In this document: positions 8,465-16,723 of the stretch, piece by piece
Layout: the number at the start of each line of letters is the position of its first letter
How positions within the stretch are numbered: position 1 is the first letter of the stretch
From: Nitrospinaceae bacterium
GTDB taxonomy: Bacteria; Nitrospinota; Nitrospinia; Nitrospinales; Nitrospinaceae
DNA length: 64,000 nucleotides
Assembly: GCA_029261535.1 (NCBI GenBank)
Contig: JAJDBF010000014.1
Span: 40,593 to 104,592 of the forward strand
Reading direction: 5' to 3'
Translations under genes and position numbers: made by a program
Notes under the pieces: model-generated
The model's input: only the letters and a program-made list of their open reading frames with translations
What the model was told of the DNA's origin: nothing
Database searches by the model: none

Positions 8465-9235
8465 CTCGGCGGCGCGGGAGTCCTCTTCCTCCGCGCTGAC
8501 AAAACCTTCGGCGCGGTCGAGGGCCAGCATTTCGAGTTCAAACTCCAATGCCAGCCGCACTGCGGGGCCGAAAGAGACTCCGGGCTGATTGGCAAAAGTC
8601 ACCACCCGCGTGTTGAAATGCGAGGGTTTTAAAAGTTCAAGCCGGTCGCCGATATTGGACGGGGTGATACCACCGCCAATCGAAACACATATTCCGTGGG
8701 TCCGGATTTTTTCAGCACAAACCGAAACCAGTTCAGTCACCTCCAAGTCGGTCACTTTGCGTTTCATCGAGCTTGAAAGGTCACTGCATCCGATGGTGAT
8801 TTCATCCAGTTCCCCGGACTCCGGCATGGCAAGAATCGCATTGAGCTGTTCCGTTGAAACAATGGTTTCTATATTGATATGCTTTTTAACGCTCTTGTAT
8901 TGGCTTGGCGTTAACTGCTCGCTCAAGGCCTCGATAAAATTTTCAAGGCCGTAAGGCGATTCCACCATCGGCGCGATCAGGCCATCCACACCGCGTCCCA
9001 TCAACTCGCGAATATCGTTGCGCGCGTTGGGCCCGCCGATCTTAACGATTATCGGGAGCAGGTTCTTGCAACGCTGAACCCAGAATTCGATTTGATCGAA
9101 CCCCATGCCAGCGTCTTCGGTCGAGAGTTTCAAGGCTGACGCGCCATGCTCCTCTTTCAAGCGGGACAATATCGCAAGTGCCGGATCGCCCTTCAAGGAA
9201 GGCAGTATTTGAATTTGCGCTCTACGTGTTTTCAT
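8444..9235 (-). CDS. HpcH/HpaI-type aldolase / citrate-lyase-like protein
   Basis: The 263-residue protein resembles the HpcH/HpaI TIM-barrel class, which carries out metal-dependent aldol cleavage or condensation of 2-oxo acids or acyl-CoAs. Supporting segments are RGVDGLIAPMVESPYGLENF, a conserved INIET strand near the middle, and a DEITIGCSDLSSS segment. The arginine and acidic metal ligands could not be mapped with certainty. Start taken at the ATG at 9235 rather than the TTG three codons earlier. It follows the ATP-grasp/FMN fusion on the same strand, with a 248-base gap occupied by a dispersed repeat, so the two may share a pathway. Confidence 0.7.
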   Translation of the reverse strand: MKTRRAQIQILPSLKGDPALAILSRLKEEHGASALKLSTEDAGMGFDQIEFWVQRCKNLLPIIVKIGGPNARNDIRELMGRGVDGLIAPMVESPYGLENFIEALSEQLTPSQYKSVKKHINIETIVSTEQLNAILAMPESGELDEITIGCSDLSSSMKRKVTDLEVTELVSVCAEKIRTHGICVSIGGGITPSNIGDRLELLKPSHFNTRVVTFANQPGVSFGPAVRLALEFELEMLALDRAEGFVSAEEEDSRAAELKKRLV

Positions 9236-9264
9236 GATCTTCAATGCCTTATTAGTGGTGGCCC

Positions 9265-9397
9265 CACTTCGACAAGCTCAGTGTGGCATTTTCAAAATCC
9301 AAAAATCAAAAGCAAGTGTGAATTGCTTCGCTAATGTTCAGTATGACAAACAATATTTATTGTCATTCTGAGGACCAACGGGACGAAGAATCTCGCC
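9265..9397 (+). repeat. Dispersed intergenic repeat A, copy 1
   Basis: Three short modules occur in order: CACTTCGACAAGCTCAGTGTG (9265-9285), a degenerate middle one around 9324-9347, and TGTCATTCTGAG (9361-9372) with GAAGAATCTCGCC (9385-9397). The outer modules recur in the same order on the minus strand at 13913-13984. The wording resembles intergenic repeats seen in many unrelated genomes. Confidence 0.75.
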
Positions 9398-9483
9398 TTG
9401 GATTTTCAAAACATCTTTCTACAATAATTCCCCGCAAAACAGACTTCATGTTGCGCATTGAAATAATTCATCATTAAACCACC

Positions 9484-11733
9484 TCACCTTTTTCTCTCAC
9501 GGACAATCACCGAAGGATCGATGCGATCGATACTCGGGCATCCAGTCAGGAGCATTGCCTTTTTGAGTTCGTTTTCTTTTTCATGCAGGTAAAACGAAAC
9601 CCCCTCCTGCCCTGCCCCGAACGCGGCGATGCAGATGGGTCGCCCTATCAAAACAGCATCCGCTCCGAGTGCCAGCACTTTCAGAATGTCCGAGCCATCG
9701 CGGATGCCACCATCGACCAATACTTTAATGCGCCCATTCACAACGGCGGCGATCTCCGGCAGAACTTCTGCCGTGCCCGGCATGTAGTCCATCACCCGAC
9801 CTCCGTGATTCGACACCACAATCGCATCCGCGCCAGCTTCCATTGCCGCCAGAGCCGATTCCGGATTCATGATGCCTTTCAAAATGAAAGGCACCGTCAG
9901 ATGCTTTTTGAGGTCCTGCAGTTCTTCGATACTTTTCGGGCCTACGCTCTGGCCTTTCAGCGTCATGGTTTTGAAAGATGCCGCATCGATATCGATGCCG
10001 ACGGCAATCGCTCCCGCTGATGTTGCGGCGTGTAGGCGTTGCAGGATGTCGAGGTTCGAGGCACGCGGTTTGAAGATAGGGATTCCGAGGCCGCCGCGTT
10101 TTTTAATCGCTTCAAGGCCAATCCGGTATTTTGTCGGGCTGGCACCATCGCCAACCATGCCGAGGGTGCCGCAATTGAGACAGCCGTCGAGCACCGCTGA
10201 GGCGTATTCCTCTTCACTCATGCCACCGCCAAGGTTGGTTTCCATTCCAGTGATGGGCGCGGCGAGGATGGGCGATGCCAGTTTCTGCCCGAACAGTTCA
10301 ATGGATATATCCGGGTTCTTCACACTGTGAATGGTGCGCAGGTTGAGTTTGTATCGTGCCAGTGCCGTCAGGTTTTCGTGGAACGATCCGCCGGTGCCAA
10401 TGCCACCGATCCCCGGCACCTTGCCGGAGCACTCCACGCCATCGCACACCACACAGGCTTTGCAGGCGACGTAAAATTTTCTGCGGGCGTTGTTGCGGAT
10501 GATATCCCAGGTGATGGCCTGCTCGTTGCCTGTTTCAACGATCAAAGTTTGTCGTGCCAGTTCGTTGATACGGATGGCTTCTTCGCGGGTTTTTGCCGTG
10601 GTGATAACGTAGCCGGTTTTGCCCATGTTACTGCGAAGCTCGTCCACCATGTCACCCGGTTCTTTCATCAGGATGATCTCGCGCACACCGCGAATCTTCA
10701 TCGCTTCATCCACACCGCGTATCGAAAGAATTTTTCCGGCAGGGGGAATGATCGAACGTTCGACCGCCACCATTTCATGCTTTGGCTTCAGGTCGGTGGG
10801 AGCTTGACCGAGCGCGATTTCAATTCCAGCGCGATTGAGGTTGACTCCGCTGGACAGCGGGTACGTGTGGGCCGACATCCAGCCGCCGCTCAGGCGCGAT
10901 GCAACCTCGACCACTTTGGCACCGTCCGCCGTTAACTTGATATCGCCTTTCGCCGCACCGTGGTTGATACCGAGGGCACGAATCGCGGAGAGAAAAGTTT
11001 GCTCTACATCATCCAGAATATTGCGCGGCGCGTTGGACGGCATGGTGTGGCCCTCTTCGACAAACCACGGCTCGCGTGAAATGTGCCGGTCCGCCACGCC
11101 GGTGATCCAAATCTCCCCCTTGTAGATGAGGGCATCAAGACTGAACTCGGGTCCTGCCATGTATTCTTCCAGAATCAGATTGCCGCTGATGGACGATTCC
11201 TTGGCTTCCTGAAACGCCGCCGGCAAGTCATCCGGTTGATTGATTTTCCGTACGCCGCGAGCACCCATATTGTCGCAAGGCTTGATGACCAACGGCAAGG
11301 TGGTTTCATCGACCACTCGTTGGGCCTCTTCAAGCGTGGTCACCGCAGTGAATTCCGGAACAGGAACCCCTGCACTTTTGAGGCACCGCCGCATCTTGAT
11401 TTTATCGGTTGATCGCTCGGCAACTTCCGTGGGGATCCCCGGCAGATTGAGCGCACTCGCCACTGCGGAAACAGTGAGCGAGGCATCGGTGCCCACCGTC
11501 ATCACACCGTTGATGGGAATCGTCCGGTGAAACTGACGCGCCGCGTTGACCGTGAGATTGATATTACGAGTGCTGACCACGAGGGGAAAGTCGGCCAGCC
11601 GCATGCCTTCGGCATCGGGATTGTAATCGGTGACCACGACTTTGAGACCCATTTCCTGAGCCGTCTTGATGGCTGGAACCTGAAACACACCTCCGCCAAT
11701 AATCATGAGGTGCTGTTTTTTTCGGGCGGGCAT
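9484..11733 (-). CDS. ATP-grasp ligase fused to FMN-dependent alpha-hydroxy-acid oxidase
   Basis: The 749-residue protein joins two enzyme domains. Residues 1 to about 420 form an ATP-grasp ligase: the N-terminal LMIIGGGVFQVPAI fold, ATP-binding PLVIKPCDNMGARGV (147-161), and the magnesium site VVEVASRLSGG near 275-285. Such enzymes join a carboxylate to an amine or other nucleophile through an acyl-phosphate. A linker with four cysteines (424, 427, 430, 435) follows. Residues about 440-749 match FMN-dependent alpha-hydroxy-acid oxidases, with VVSNHGGRVMDY (catalytic His) and VLVDGGIRDGSDILK (phosphate binding). The start is the ATG at 11733, with GGAG five bases upstream. The substrate is unknown. 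The domains normally occur as separate proteins. Confidence 0.85.
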   Translation of the reverse strand: MPARKKQHLMIIGGGVFQVPAIKTAQEMGLKVVVTDYNPDAEGMRLADFPLVVSTRNINLTVNAARQFHRTIPINGVMTVGTDASLTVSAVASALNLPGIPTEVAERSTDKIKMRRCLKSAGVPVPEFTAVTTLEEAQRVVDETTLPLVIKPCDNMGARGVRKINQPDDLPAAFQEAKESSISGNLILEEYMAGPEFSLDALIYKGEIWITGVADRHISREPWFVEEGHTMPSNAPRNILDDVEQTFLSAIRALGINHGAAKGDIKLTADGAKVVEVASRLSGGWMSAHTYPLSSGVNLNRAGIEIALGQAPTDLKPKHEMVAVERSIIPPAGKILSIRGVDEAMKIRGVREIILMKEPGDMVDELRSNMGKTGYVITTAKTREEAIRINELARQTLIVETGNEQAITWDIIRNNARRKFYVACKACVVCDGVECSGKVPGIGGIGTGGSFHENLTALARYKLNLRTIHSVKNPDISIELFGQKLASPILAAPITGMETNLGGGMSEEEYASAVLDGCLNCGTLGMVGDGASPTKYRIGLEAIKKRGGLGIPIFKPRASNLDILQRLHAATSAGAIAVGIDIDAASFKTMTLKGQSVGPKSIEELQDLKKHLTVPFILKGIMNPESALAAMEAGADAIVVSNHGGRVMDYMPGTAEVLPEIAAVVNGRIKVLVDGGIRDGSDILKVLALGADAVLIGRPICIAAFGAGQEGVSFYLHEKENELKKAMLLTGCPSIDRIDPSVIVRERKR

Positions 11734-11913
11734 AGGCACTCCGCTTGAAATTGAAATTAGGGCGGGAATTAAGACAACGCCTTCATCATTATATTATCGG
11801 CGTATCCAGAAAATACCTTAAGCGCATGAGGCGCAGGAAAAAGGCACTAACGCCTTATTCTATACCAAGTTAACTGTTATTCGCCAAATTGATTCACCCC
11901 TCGGGCCGTTAGC

Positions 11914-11929
11914 AACCTGCTCGCAGGTT
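11914..11929 (-). terminator. Hairpin after pentapeptide-repeat gene
   Basis: A perfect 7-bp inverted repeat AACCTGC/GCAGGTT lies 4 bases beyond the stop of the pentapeptide-repeat gene. No T tract follows, so it may be a weak or Rho-assisted terminator, or simply an mRNA-end hairpin. Confidence 0.35.
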
Positions 11930-11933
11930 CCTT

Positions 11934-12353
11934 TCACGATTCCGGCAGGGAATCTGGCAACTGCGTCTCGCCATCGGTGTAAGTTTCCGCGAGTTGCTGA
12001 CGGGTGAGGCCGATGGCCTCGCGTAGGTCGGTGCCCTGCAGATACGCGCCTCCCATCCTGGTATGGGTGAGGTCGGCACCATTTAAACTGCCCCAGTTGA
12101 GGTCGACCTCCTCCAGATTAGCCCCTCTCATCTTCGCATTTTTGAAGGAGGCTTCATTTAGGAAAGCACCACGAAAGTCCGCATTTTCGAGATCAGCATT
12201 ATCAAAGCACGCGCCGATTAAATCCGCCTCCACCAACACGGAACCGGTCAACACAGCGCAGGACAAATCTACGCCGCGAAGCACCGCGCGCCTACCCTCG
12301 CGTCCCTTGGTCTTGAACCAGAGAGCATGATCCTCCAACGCTTTTTCCAGCAT
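11934..12353 (-). CDS. Pentapeptide-repeat protein
   Basis: The 139-residue protein consists largely of tandem A(D/N)LXX-type pentapeptides, for example LIGACFDNADLENADFRGA and NGADLTHTRMGGAYLQGTD, about twelve units between residues 25 and 115. These fold as a right-handed beta helix. Members range from DNA-mimic gyrase protectors to structural proteins; nothing here points to one function. The start was moved from a TTG to the ATG at 12353, preceded by AGGAG five bases upstream. No signal peptide is seen. A gene with similar repeats is not adjacent. Confidence 0.85.
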   Translation of the reverse strand: MLEKALEDHALWFKTKGREGRRAVLRGVDLSCAVLTGSVLVEADLIGACFDNADLENADFRGAFLNEASFKNAKMRGANLEEVDLNWGSLNGADLTHTRMGGAYLQGTDLREAIGLTRQQLAETYTDGETQLPDSLPES

Positions 12354-12484
12354 AGCGGCTCCTGAACCTTTAAGTACAAAGCTTTGCAAAGGCGACTTTT
12401 AACAAAAACCCTTGACGAAATTGACGGTTTTAATGCTCCTCAATTTTGAGGTAAACTCTGGAAGAGTGTACCTTTCCCCGGAAC

Positions 12485-12633
12485 GGTTCGGAGAAAATTT
12501 TCGGACCTGATCGAAAATTTATTGCGGGGAAAAAGTTTGCTCGCACTCCGCGCAGGAGGTTTGGAGAAAGTTTTCGAACCAAACCGGGAAAATTTTGCGC
12601 CATGGGAGTTGCGTTCGCCCACCGCGCAGGAGG
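12485..12633 (+). repeat. Diverged tandem duplication upstream of TPR gene
   Basis: Two units of about 75 bases lie head to tail. Each begins GGTT(C/T)GGAGAAA (12485-12507 and 12558-12580 match in 20 of 23 positions) and each ends CCGCGCAGGAGG (12548-12559 and 12622-12633, identical). The middle of the units is more diverged. The AGGAGG ending the second unit is the ribosome-binding site of the TPR gene. Confidence 0.75.
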
Positions 12634-12643
12634 GAACGGGAAA

Positions 12644-13501
12644 ATGCGACAGAAATGGAATCTCATAAGGTTTTTCCTTCTCGCAATTCTGCTATCCTCA
12701 ATTCTCCCACCTACCCCTGAGGCGGCAGAGCCTAGCAACGTCCCAGTAGAGCCCGCGAATAAATGGAACATCCCGCAAGCCCTCATAGAGTTCGATGAAC
12801 AAAAGTACGCAGAGGATCTAACTTCTTTTCACAATTCCGCTTCCACGGGTGAAGCCACGTCCACCTGGAGTTTGCTGGAACAGAACGAAGCCGAGGCGCA
12901 TCTGCACCTTGGCATCTATTTTTTCACACAGGGGCAGAAGAAACTCGCAGAAGATCAATTTAAAAAAACATTAAAACTCGACCCCGATCACGCGCTGGCG
13001 CATTTCAATCTGGGTCTGGTTTATAACGAGCAGAAAAAATTGGACTCAGCCAAAACGGAATACAGCGAAGCGATCCGGCTGAACCCGGCCCTGCACCGGG
13101 CGCATTCCAACCTGGGGACACTCAACCTTCTGCGCAAAGAATATCAGGCGGCAACCAAAAACTTCAAGACCGCCATCGGCTTGAAGCCGGAGGATTTGAA
13201 ATCCCATATCAGCCTGGGACACCTCTACTTTTATGTATTCAAAAATTTTCCGGAAGCGAAGAAGGAATACAAGGAAGTATTAAAGCTGGATCCAAAATTC
13301 AAACTGGCGCAGGCCAACTTGAAAACGATTTACAAAGACGAAAACACAGCGCGAACCCTGGAACATCAATTTGAGAACAGCTTGAAAGCACCGGCCCGCG
13401 AGGATGCGGCAATGGAAGTAGAGGTGCCGGAAGAAACTTCAAAGAAAAGCGCGAAAGAAAAAACCCCGCCCAAAAAAAAGAAAGATTTATTTCATTTTTA
13501 A
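12644..13501 (+). CDS. Secreted TPR-repeat protein
   Basis: The 285-residue protein has a signal peptide (MRQKWNLIRFFLLAILLSS, cut near EAAEP) and about five tetratricopeptide repeats between residues 85 and 230, each with the W-LG-Y-A-F-A-P pattern (for example HLGIYFFTQGQKKLAEDQFK and HFNLGLVYNEQKKLDSAK). TPR arrays bind partner proteins. The C-terminal tail is rich in Lys/Glu (KKSAKEKTPPKKKKDLFHF). The start is the ATG at 12644 because it begins the signal peptide and has AGGAGG ten bases upstream, rather than an ATG 14 codons earlier. The partner is unknown. Confidence 0.88.
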   Translation: MRQKWNLIRFFLLAILLSSILPPTPEAAEPSNVPVEPANKWNIPQALIEFDEQKYAEDLTSFHNSASTGEATSTWSLLEQNEAEAHLHLGIYFFTQGQKKLAEDQFKKTLKLDPDHALAHFNLGLVYNEQKKLDSAKTEYSEAIRLNPALHRAHSNLGTLNLLRKEYQAATKNFKTAIGLKPEDLKSHISLGHLYFYVFKNFPEAKKEYKEVLKLDPKFKLAQANLKTIYKDENTARTLEHQFENSLKAPAREDAAMEVEVPEETSKKSAKEKTPPKKKKDLFHF

Positions 13502-13543
13502 TTTTTTTATTTAATCAGAATACTTTGGATAACAAGGTGGGGC

Positions 13544-13849
13544 CTAGGCAAGGACAATCTCCCCCGAAACGTCCGGGAAGCGTTTGACTTTTATACGAGC
13601 GGCCTTGTCCCGCATCCCAGCCATGTCATAGGCCATCTGCATTCGGAGCCAATGCTCCGGCGTACTGCCAAATGCTTTGGAAACACGAATCGCCATTTCC
13701 GGCGACAGGGATGTTTTGGTATTGATCACACGCGACAGCGTTTGCCGGGTAATACCCAGACCTTTGGCGGCCTCGGTCACATTTAACCCGGAAGCCTCTA
13801 CAGCATTCTTTATAATCTTGCCCGGATGAACGGGTTTTTTCATCGCCAT
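13544..13849 (-). CDS. higA: HigA-family antitoxin-like HTH protein (solitary)
   Basis: The 101-residue protein has a Cro/C1 helix-turn-helix (NVTEAAKGLGITRQTLSRVI) after the family-typical PVHPGKII start, followed by the TPEHWLRMQMAYDM segment common to HigA antitoxins. HigA binds its own promoter and neutralises the HigB ribosome-dependent RNase. The ATG at 13849 has AGGAGG eight bases upstream. No HigB gene precedes it: the upstream frame gives only a 23-codon end (stop at 13862-13864) that does not resemble HigB, and repeat A lies just beyond. It may be an orphan regulator or the remnant of a pair. Confidence 0.8.
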   Translation of the reverse strand: MAMKKPVHPGKIIKNAVEASGLNVTEAAKGLGITRQTLSRVINTKTSLSPEMAIRVSKAFGSTPEHWLRMQMAYDMAGMRDKAARIKVKRFPDVSGEIVLA

Positions 13850-13912
13850 GGTTTTTGCCTCCTAAGTAATATCTCTCTCTTCATAAATCATCTCGAAAAC
13901 ATAAACAGCAAA

Positions 13913-13984
13913 GGCGAGATTCTTCGCTGACGCTCAGAATGACAGTTTGTTGATTTCATGTGTCACACTGAGCCTGTCGAAGTG
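13913..13984 (-). repeat. Dispersed intergenic repeat A, copy 2
   Basis: In minus-strand order it reads CACTTCGACAGGCTCAGTGTG (13984-13964), TGTCATTCTGAG (13944-13933), then GAAGAATCTCGCC (13925-13913). The order and spacing match copy 1 at 9265-9397, which has an extra middle module. It lies between the solitary higA and the outer-membrane-protein gene. Confidence 0.75.
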
Positions 13985-14075
13985 CGACCTCCACTTTGCA
14001 GTCCCTCAATAAGCACTTATCAAAGGTTTCTCGGGGGCAGACTCTTGTCTCACTTAGCAATATTATACCACCCCT

Positions 14076-14222
14076 CTACCGCCGTCCCTTCTTCACCTTT
14101 CCCGGCTTACGGCCTTTCCCGGATTTTCTGCGATATTTTCTCTTCACCTTCGGCGAGCGTTTTTTCTTCTCTGGCAGGTACCAGCGCACACCGAACTCTA
14201 TATTGTGCCCCTTGTTCTGCAG
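14076..14222 (-). other. In-frame coding extension after the outer-membrane-protein stop
   Basis: After the TAA at 14223 the same frame stays open for 48 codons and ends with TAG at 14078-14076. It reads LQNKGHNIEFGVRWYLP, a plausible closing beta strand, followed by a tail of about 30 residues made largely of lysine and arginine. The continuation of barrel-like sequence across the stop suggests the stop is a recent mutation, a sequencing error or a readthrough site. Confidence 0.65.
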
Positions 14223-14837
14223 TTACAGGGCGCCAAGTTGCGCGTCGATGGCTCCGAAAAAACGGTAACCCAGTAAAAGTTCAAAGCGTGAATTGATGGC
14301 GTAACCCACCCCGACCAGCAGTTGATAGGCCAGAGTCAACTCATCCCCTTTCGATGCACCGACACTGCCATCGGTCAATGCGCCCAAATCCCCACGCATC
14401 CAGTTCATACCGATACCGCCGCCAGCGTACGGTGTCCAGCGCGACCGGTTGTGGAACATCCACGGAATATTGAGCATGAACGAAAACGAGCGCAGGTCGC
14501 CCATCGCCGGAAAATTTCCCGCTGGGGTTTTCAATTGATCGAGACTGGTCCAGCGTCCGGAAAATTCGATTTCTGTATTGAGGTGCCGATCAGTTTGAAA
14601 ACCATAGGCGGCAGAAAAACCCGTCCCCGTATCAAAAGAAAACTCGCGATTGGGAAGCGACACCACCGTGGCATTGGGCAGTGGCTCCAGCCCGATATCG
14701 GAATCCATGGGAGTGAATACCAGCCCGCTCAGCTTGAAATATTTCTTGTGTCCGCCAACGTGCCGAGGTTTGGCCCATACCAATGACGGCAGGAGCAGAG
14801 CAAGGCTGATAAAAATTATGAGGATGCGAAGTTTCAT
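14223..14837 (-). CDS. Outer-membrane beta-barrel protein, ending at an in-frame TAA
   Basis: The 204-residue product has a signal peptide (MKLRILIIFISLALLLPSLVWA) and alternating strands typical of an eight-stranded outer-membrane barrel, such as RHLNTEIEFSGRW, TPYAGGGIGMNWM and LTLAYQLLVGVGYAI. It ends RFFGAIDAQLGAL at a TAA (14225-14223). Barrels normally close with a strand such as HNIEFGVRWYLP; that strand is present directly after the stop, in the same frame (see the next entry). The gene is therefore either interrupted by a nonsense mutation or read through. It lies between repeat A and comM and is divergent from comM. Confidence 0.7.
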   Translation of the reverse strand: MKLRILIIFISLALLLPSLVWAKPRHVGGHKKYFKLSGLVFTPMDSDIGLEPLPNATVVSLPNREFSFDTGTGFSAAYGFQTDRHLNTEIEFSGRWTSLDQLKTPAGNFPAMGDLRSFSFMLNIPWMFHNRSRWTPYAGGGIGMNWMRGDLGALTDGSVGASKGDELTLAYQLLVGVGYAINSRFELLLGYRFFGAIDAQLGAL

Positions 14838-14966
14838 CTTATATAGGTGAAGGGGTTCTCCCTATCTTAACGGCTGAATCATCAATTGATTAAAGAATCC
14901 GCTCGCGCCTCCCTTTGGCATACCGATGCCATGCTATAATCCTCTTTTTACCACACGGGGAAAAGC

Positions 14967-16499
14967 ATGATCGCACGCATACAAAGTGGGGCCGTATCCG
15001 GTATCGAAGGCTACCCGGTCGAGGTGGAAGTTCATCTTGCGCCCGGTATTCCCATGATGACCATTGTCGGCCTGCCCGATGCCGCCGTCAAGGAAAGCAG
15101 TAACCGCATTCAGGCGGCGTTCAAGAACACCAACCTCGACCTGCCCCTTAAAAAAATCACGGTCAACCTCGCACCCGCCGACATCCGCAAGGAGGGCTCG
15201 TCCTACGATCTGCCGATTGCTCTCGGCATTCTGGCGGCTGGAGGTTTGATCAACAAATCCCGGCTCGACAAATTCATGATCTTCGGCGAACTTTCGCTCG
15301 ACGGGCGAATCAAACCCATCAAGGGAACTTTGTGTCTTGCTACCTGCGCCTGGCGGGAAAAACTTGAGGGTCTTATCCTGCCACGGGACAACGCGCCGGA
15401 AGCGGCCTGGGTCAAAGAGCTTCCCATTTATGCGATGGACAACCTGCCGCAGGCGGTGGCTTTCCTCAATGATGAAATAGACATCGCACCCTCCCCGCCG
15501 AATTCGCCGGAGGAATTCACCCGCAATGTTTTGCACGATTACGATTTCACCGATGTGAAGGGCCAGCAACATGTCAAACGAGCGTTGGAGGTATCAGCAT
15601 CTGGTGGTCATAACATATTGCTCATCGGTCCACCGGGTAGCGGCAAGTCCATGCTGGCGAAACGCCTGCCCAGCATCCTGCCTCGGCTCAGCCTCGATGA
15701 AGCCATCGAGTCCACCAAAATTTTCAGCATACTGGGCCTTCAGAAAAATGGTGTCGGCCTCCTCACCCAGCGCACGTTCCGCGCACCGCATCATACGATT
15801 TCAGATGCCGGGCTGATCGGCGGCGGGCGCATCCCGCTACCGGGCGAAGTGTCGATGGCACACAACGGCGTGTTGTTCCTCGATGAACTGCCGGAGTTTA
15901 AGCGCAATGTGCTGGAGGTCCTGCGTCAACCACTGGAAGATGGCGAAGTGTGTATCTCGCGCGCTACCGGCTCGACCACCTACCCGACCCGCTTCATGCT
16001 GGTGGCGGCGATGAACCCCTGCCCCTGCGGCTATCGCTCCGATCCCAAACGTGAATGCCATTGTTCGTTGATGGAAATCAAAAAATACCTGTCGAAAATT
16101 TCCGGCCCCTTGCTCGACCGTATCGATTTGCATGTAGAAGTGCCAACGCTGAACTACAAGGAACTGTCGACCAAAGAAGGCGGGGAGTCGTCTGAAATTG
16201 TTCAGCAAAGAGTTGAGACTGCGCGGCGGGTGCAAGAAACACGGTTCAGCAATTCAAAAATTTTCTGCAACGCCAATATGTCCGCCAAACAACTTCAAAC
16301 CTTGTGCGTGCTGGATACCGCTTCAAAGAAACTGATGGAGACGGCGATTGACCGACTCGGCCTGAGCGCGCGAGCGCACGACCGGATACTGAAAGTTGCA
16401 CGCACCATCGCCGACCTTGCCGGTGAGCCGGACATTCAATCCATGCACATCGCCGAGGCCATTCAATATCGTTCGCTGGACAGAGAGACCTTACTTTAA
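14967..16499 (+). CDS. comM: ComM/YifB-family Mg-chelatase-like AAA+ ATPase
   Basis: The 510-residue protein has the ComM layout: an N-terminal S5-like domain (IARIQSGAVSGIEGYPVEVE; MMTIVGLPDAAVKESSNR), a AAA+ core with Walker A GPPGSGKSMLAKR near 224-236 and Walker B VLFLDELPEF near 305, and a C-terminal lid with CPCGY and zinc-like cysteines. In naturally competent bacteria ComM is a helicase that promotes branch migration during transformation; the gene is also common outside competent species. It is preceded by GGGGAAAAGC. It is divergent from the outer-membrane-protein gene. Confidence 0.93.
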   Translation: MIARIQSGAVSGIEGYPVEVEVHLAPGIPMMTIVGLPDAAVKESSNRIQAAFKNTNLDLPLKKITVNLAPADIRKEGSSYDLPIALGILAAGGLINKSRLDKFMIFGELSLDGRIKPIKGTLCLATCAWREKLEGLILPRDNAPEAAWVKELPIYAMDNLPQAVAFLNDEIDIAPSPPNSPEEFTRNVLHDYDFTDVKGQQHVKRALEVSASGGHNILLIGPPGSGKSMLAKRLPSILPRLSLDEAIESTKIFSILGLQKNGVGLLTQRTFRAPHHTISDAGLIGGGRIPLPGEVSMAHNGVLFLDELPEFKRNVLEVLRQPLEDGEVCISRATGSTTYPTRFMLVAAMNPCPCGYRSDPKRECHCSLMEIKKYLSKISGPLLDRIDLHVEVPTLNYKELSTKEGGESSEIVQQRVETARRVQETRFSNSKIFCNANMSAKQLQTLCVLDTASKKLMETAIDRLGLSARAHDRILKVARTIADLAGEPDIQSMHIAEAIQYRSLDRETLL

Positions 16500-16723
16500 A
16501 GTTTCCGCAGCCATCCATGGCGTTGCCGTTACATTTTATAAAATGCCTCTTCAAGGTTTTTCAAAGACACCTCTGGCGGGGAACGCAAGGTAATATCTAC
16601 TGGCCCTTCACGCCCTTCCCTCTTCGTCTCAAGCGAATCGCATTATTCCATTGCTTTTTGGGTGTGGGTTCAGGACAATACAAATAGAATTATCATCTGA
16701 GAATTTTTATAGCAGGAGGACGC

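Noticed and set aside
10327..10935. 202-codon plus-strand frame inside the ATP-grasp/FMN fusion
   Set aside because: It is antisense to a continuous two-domain enzyme; its sequence is repetitive His/Arg shadow coding.
12430..12786. 118-codon minus-strand frame over the tandem duplication
   Set aside because: It overlaps the start of the TPR gene and its repeated phrases come from the duplicated DNA; no ribosome-binding site.
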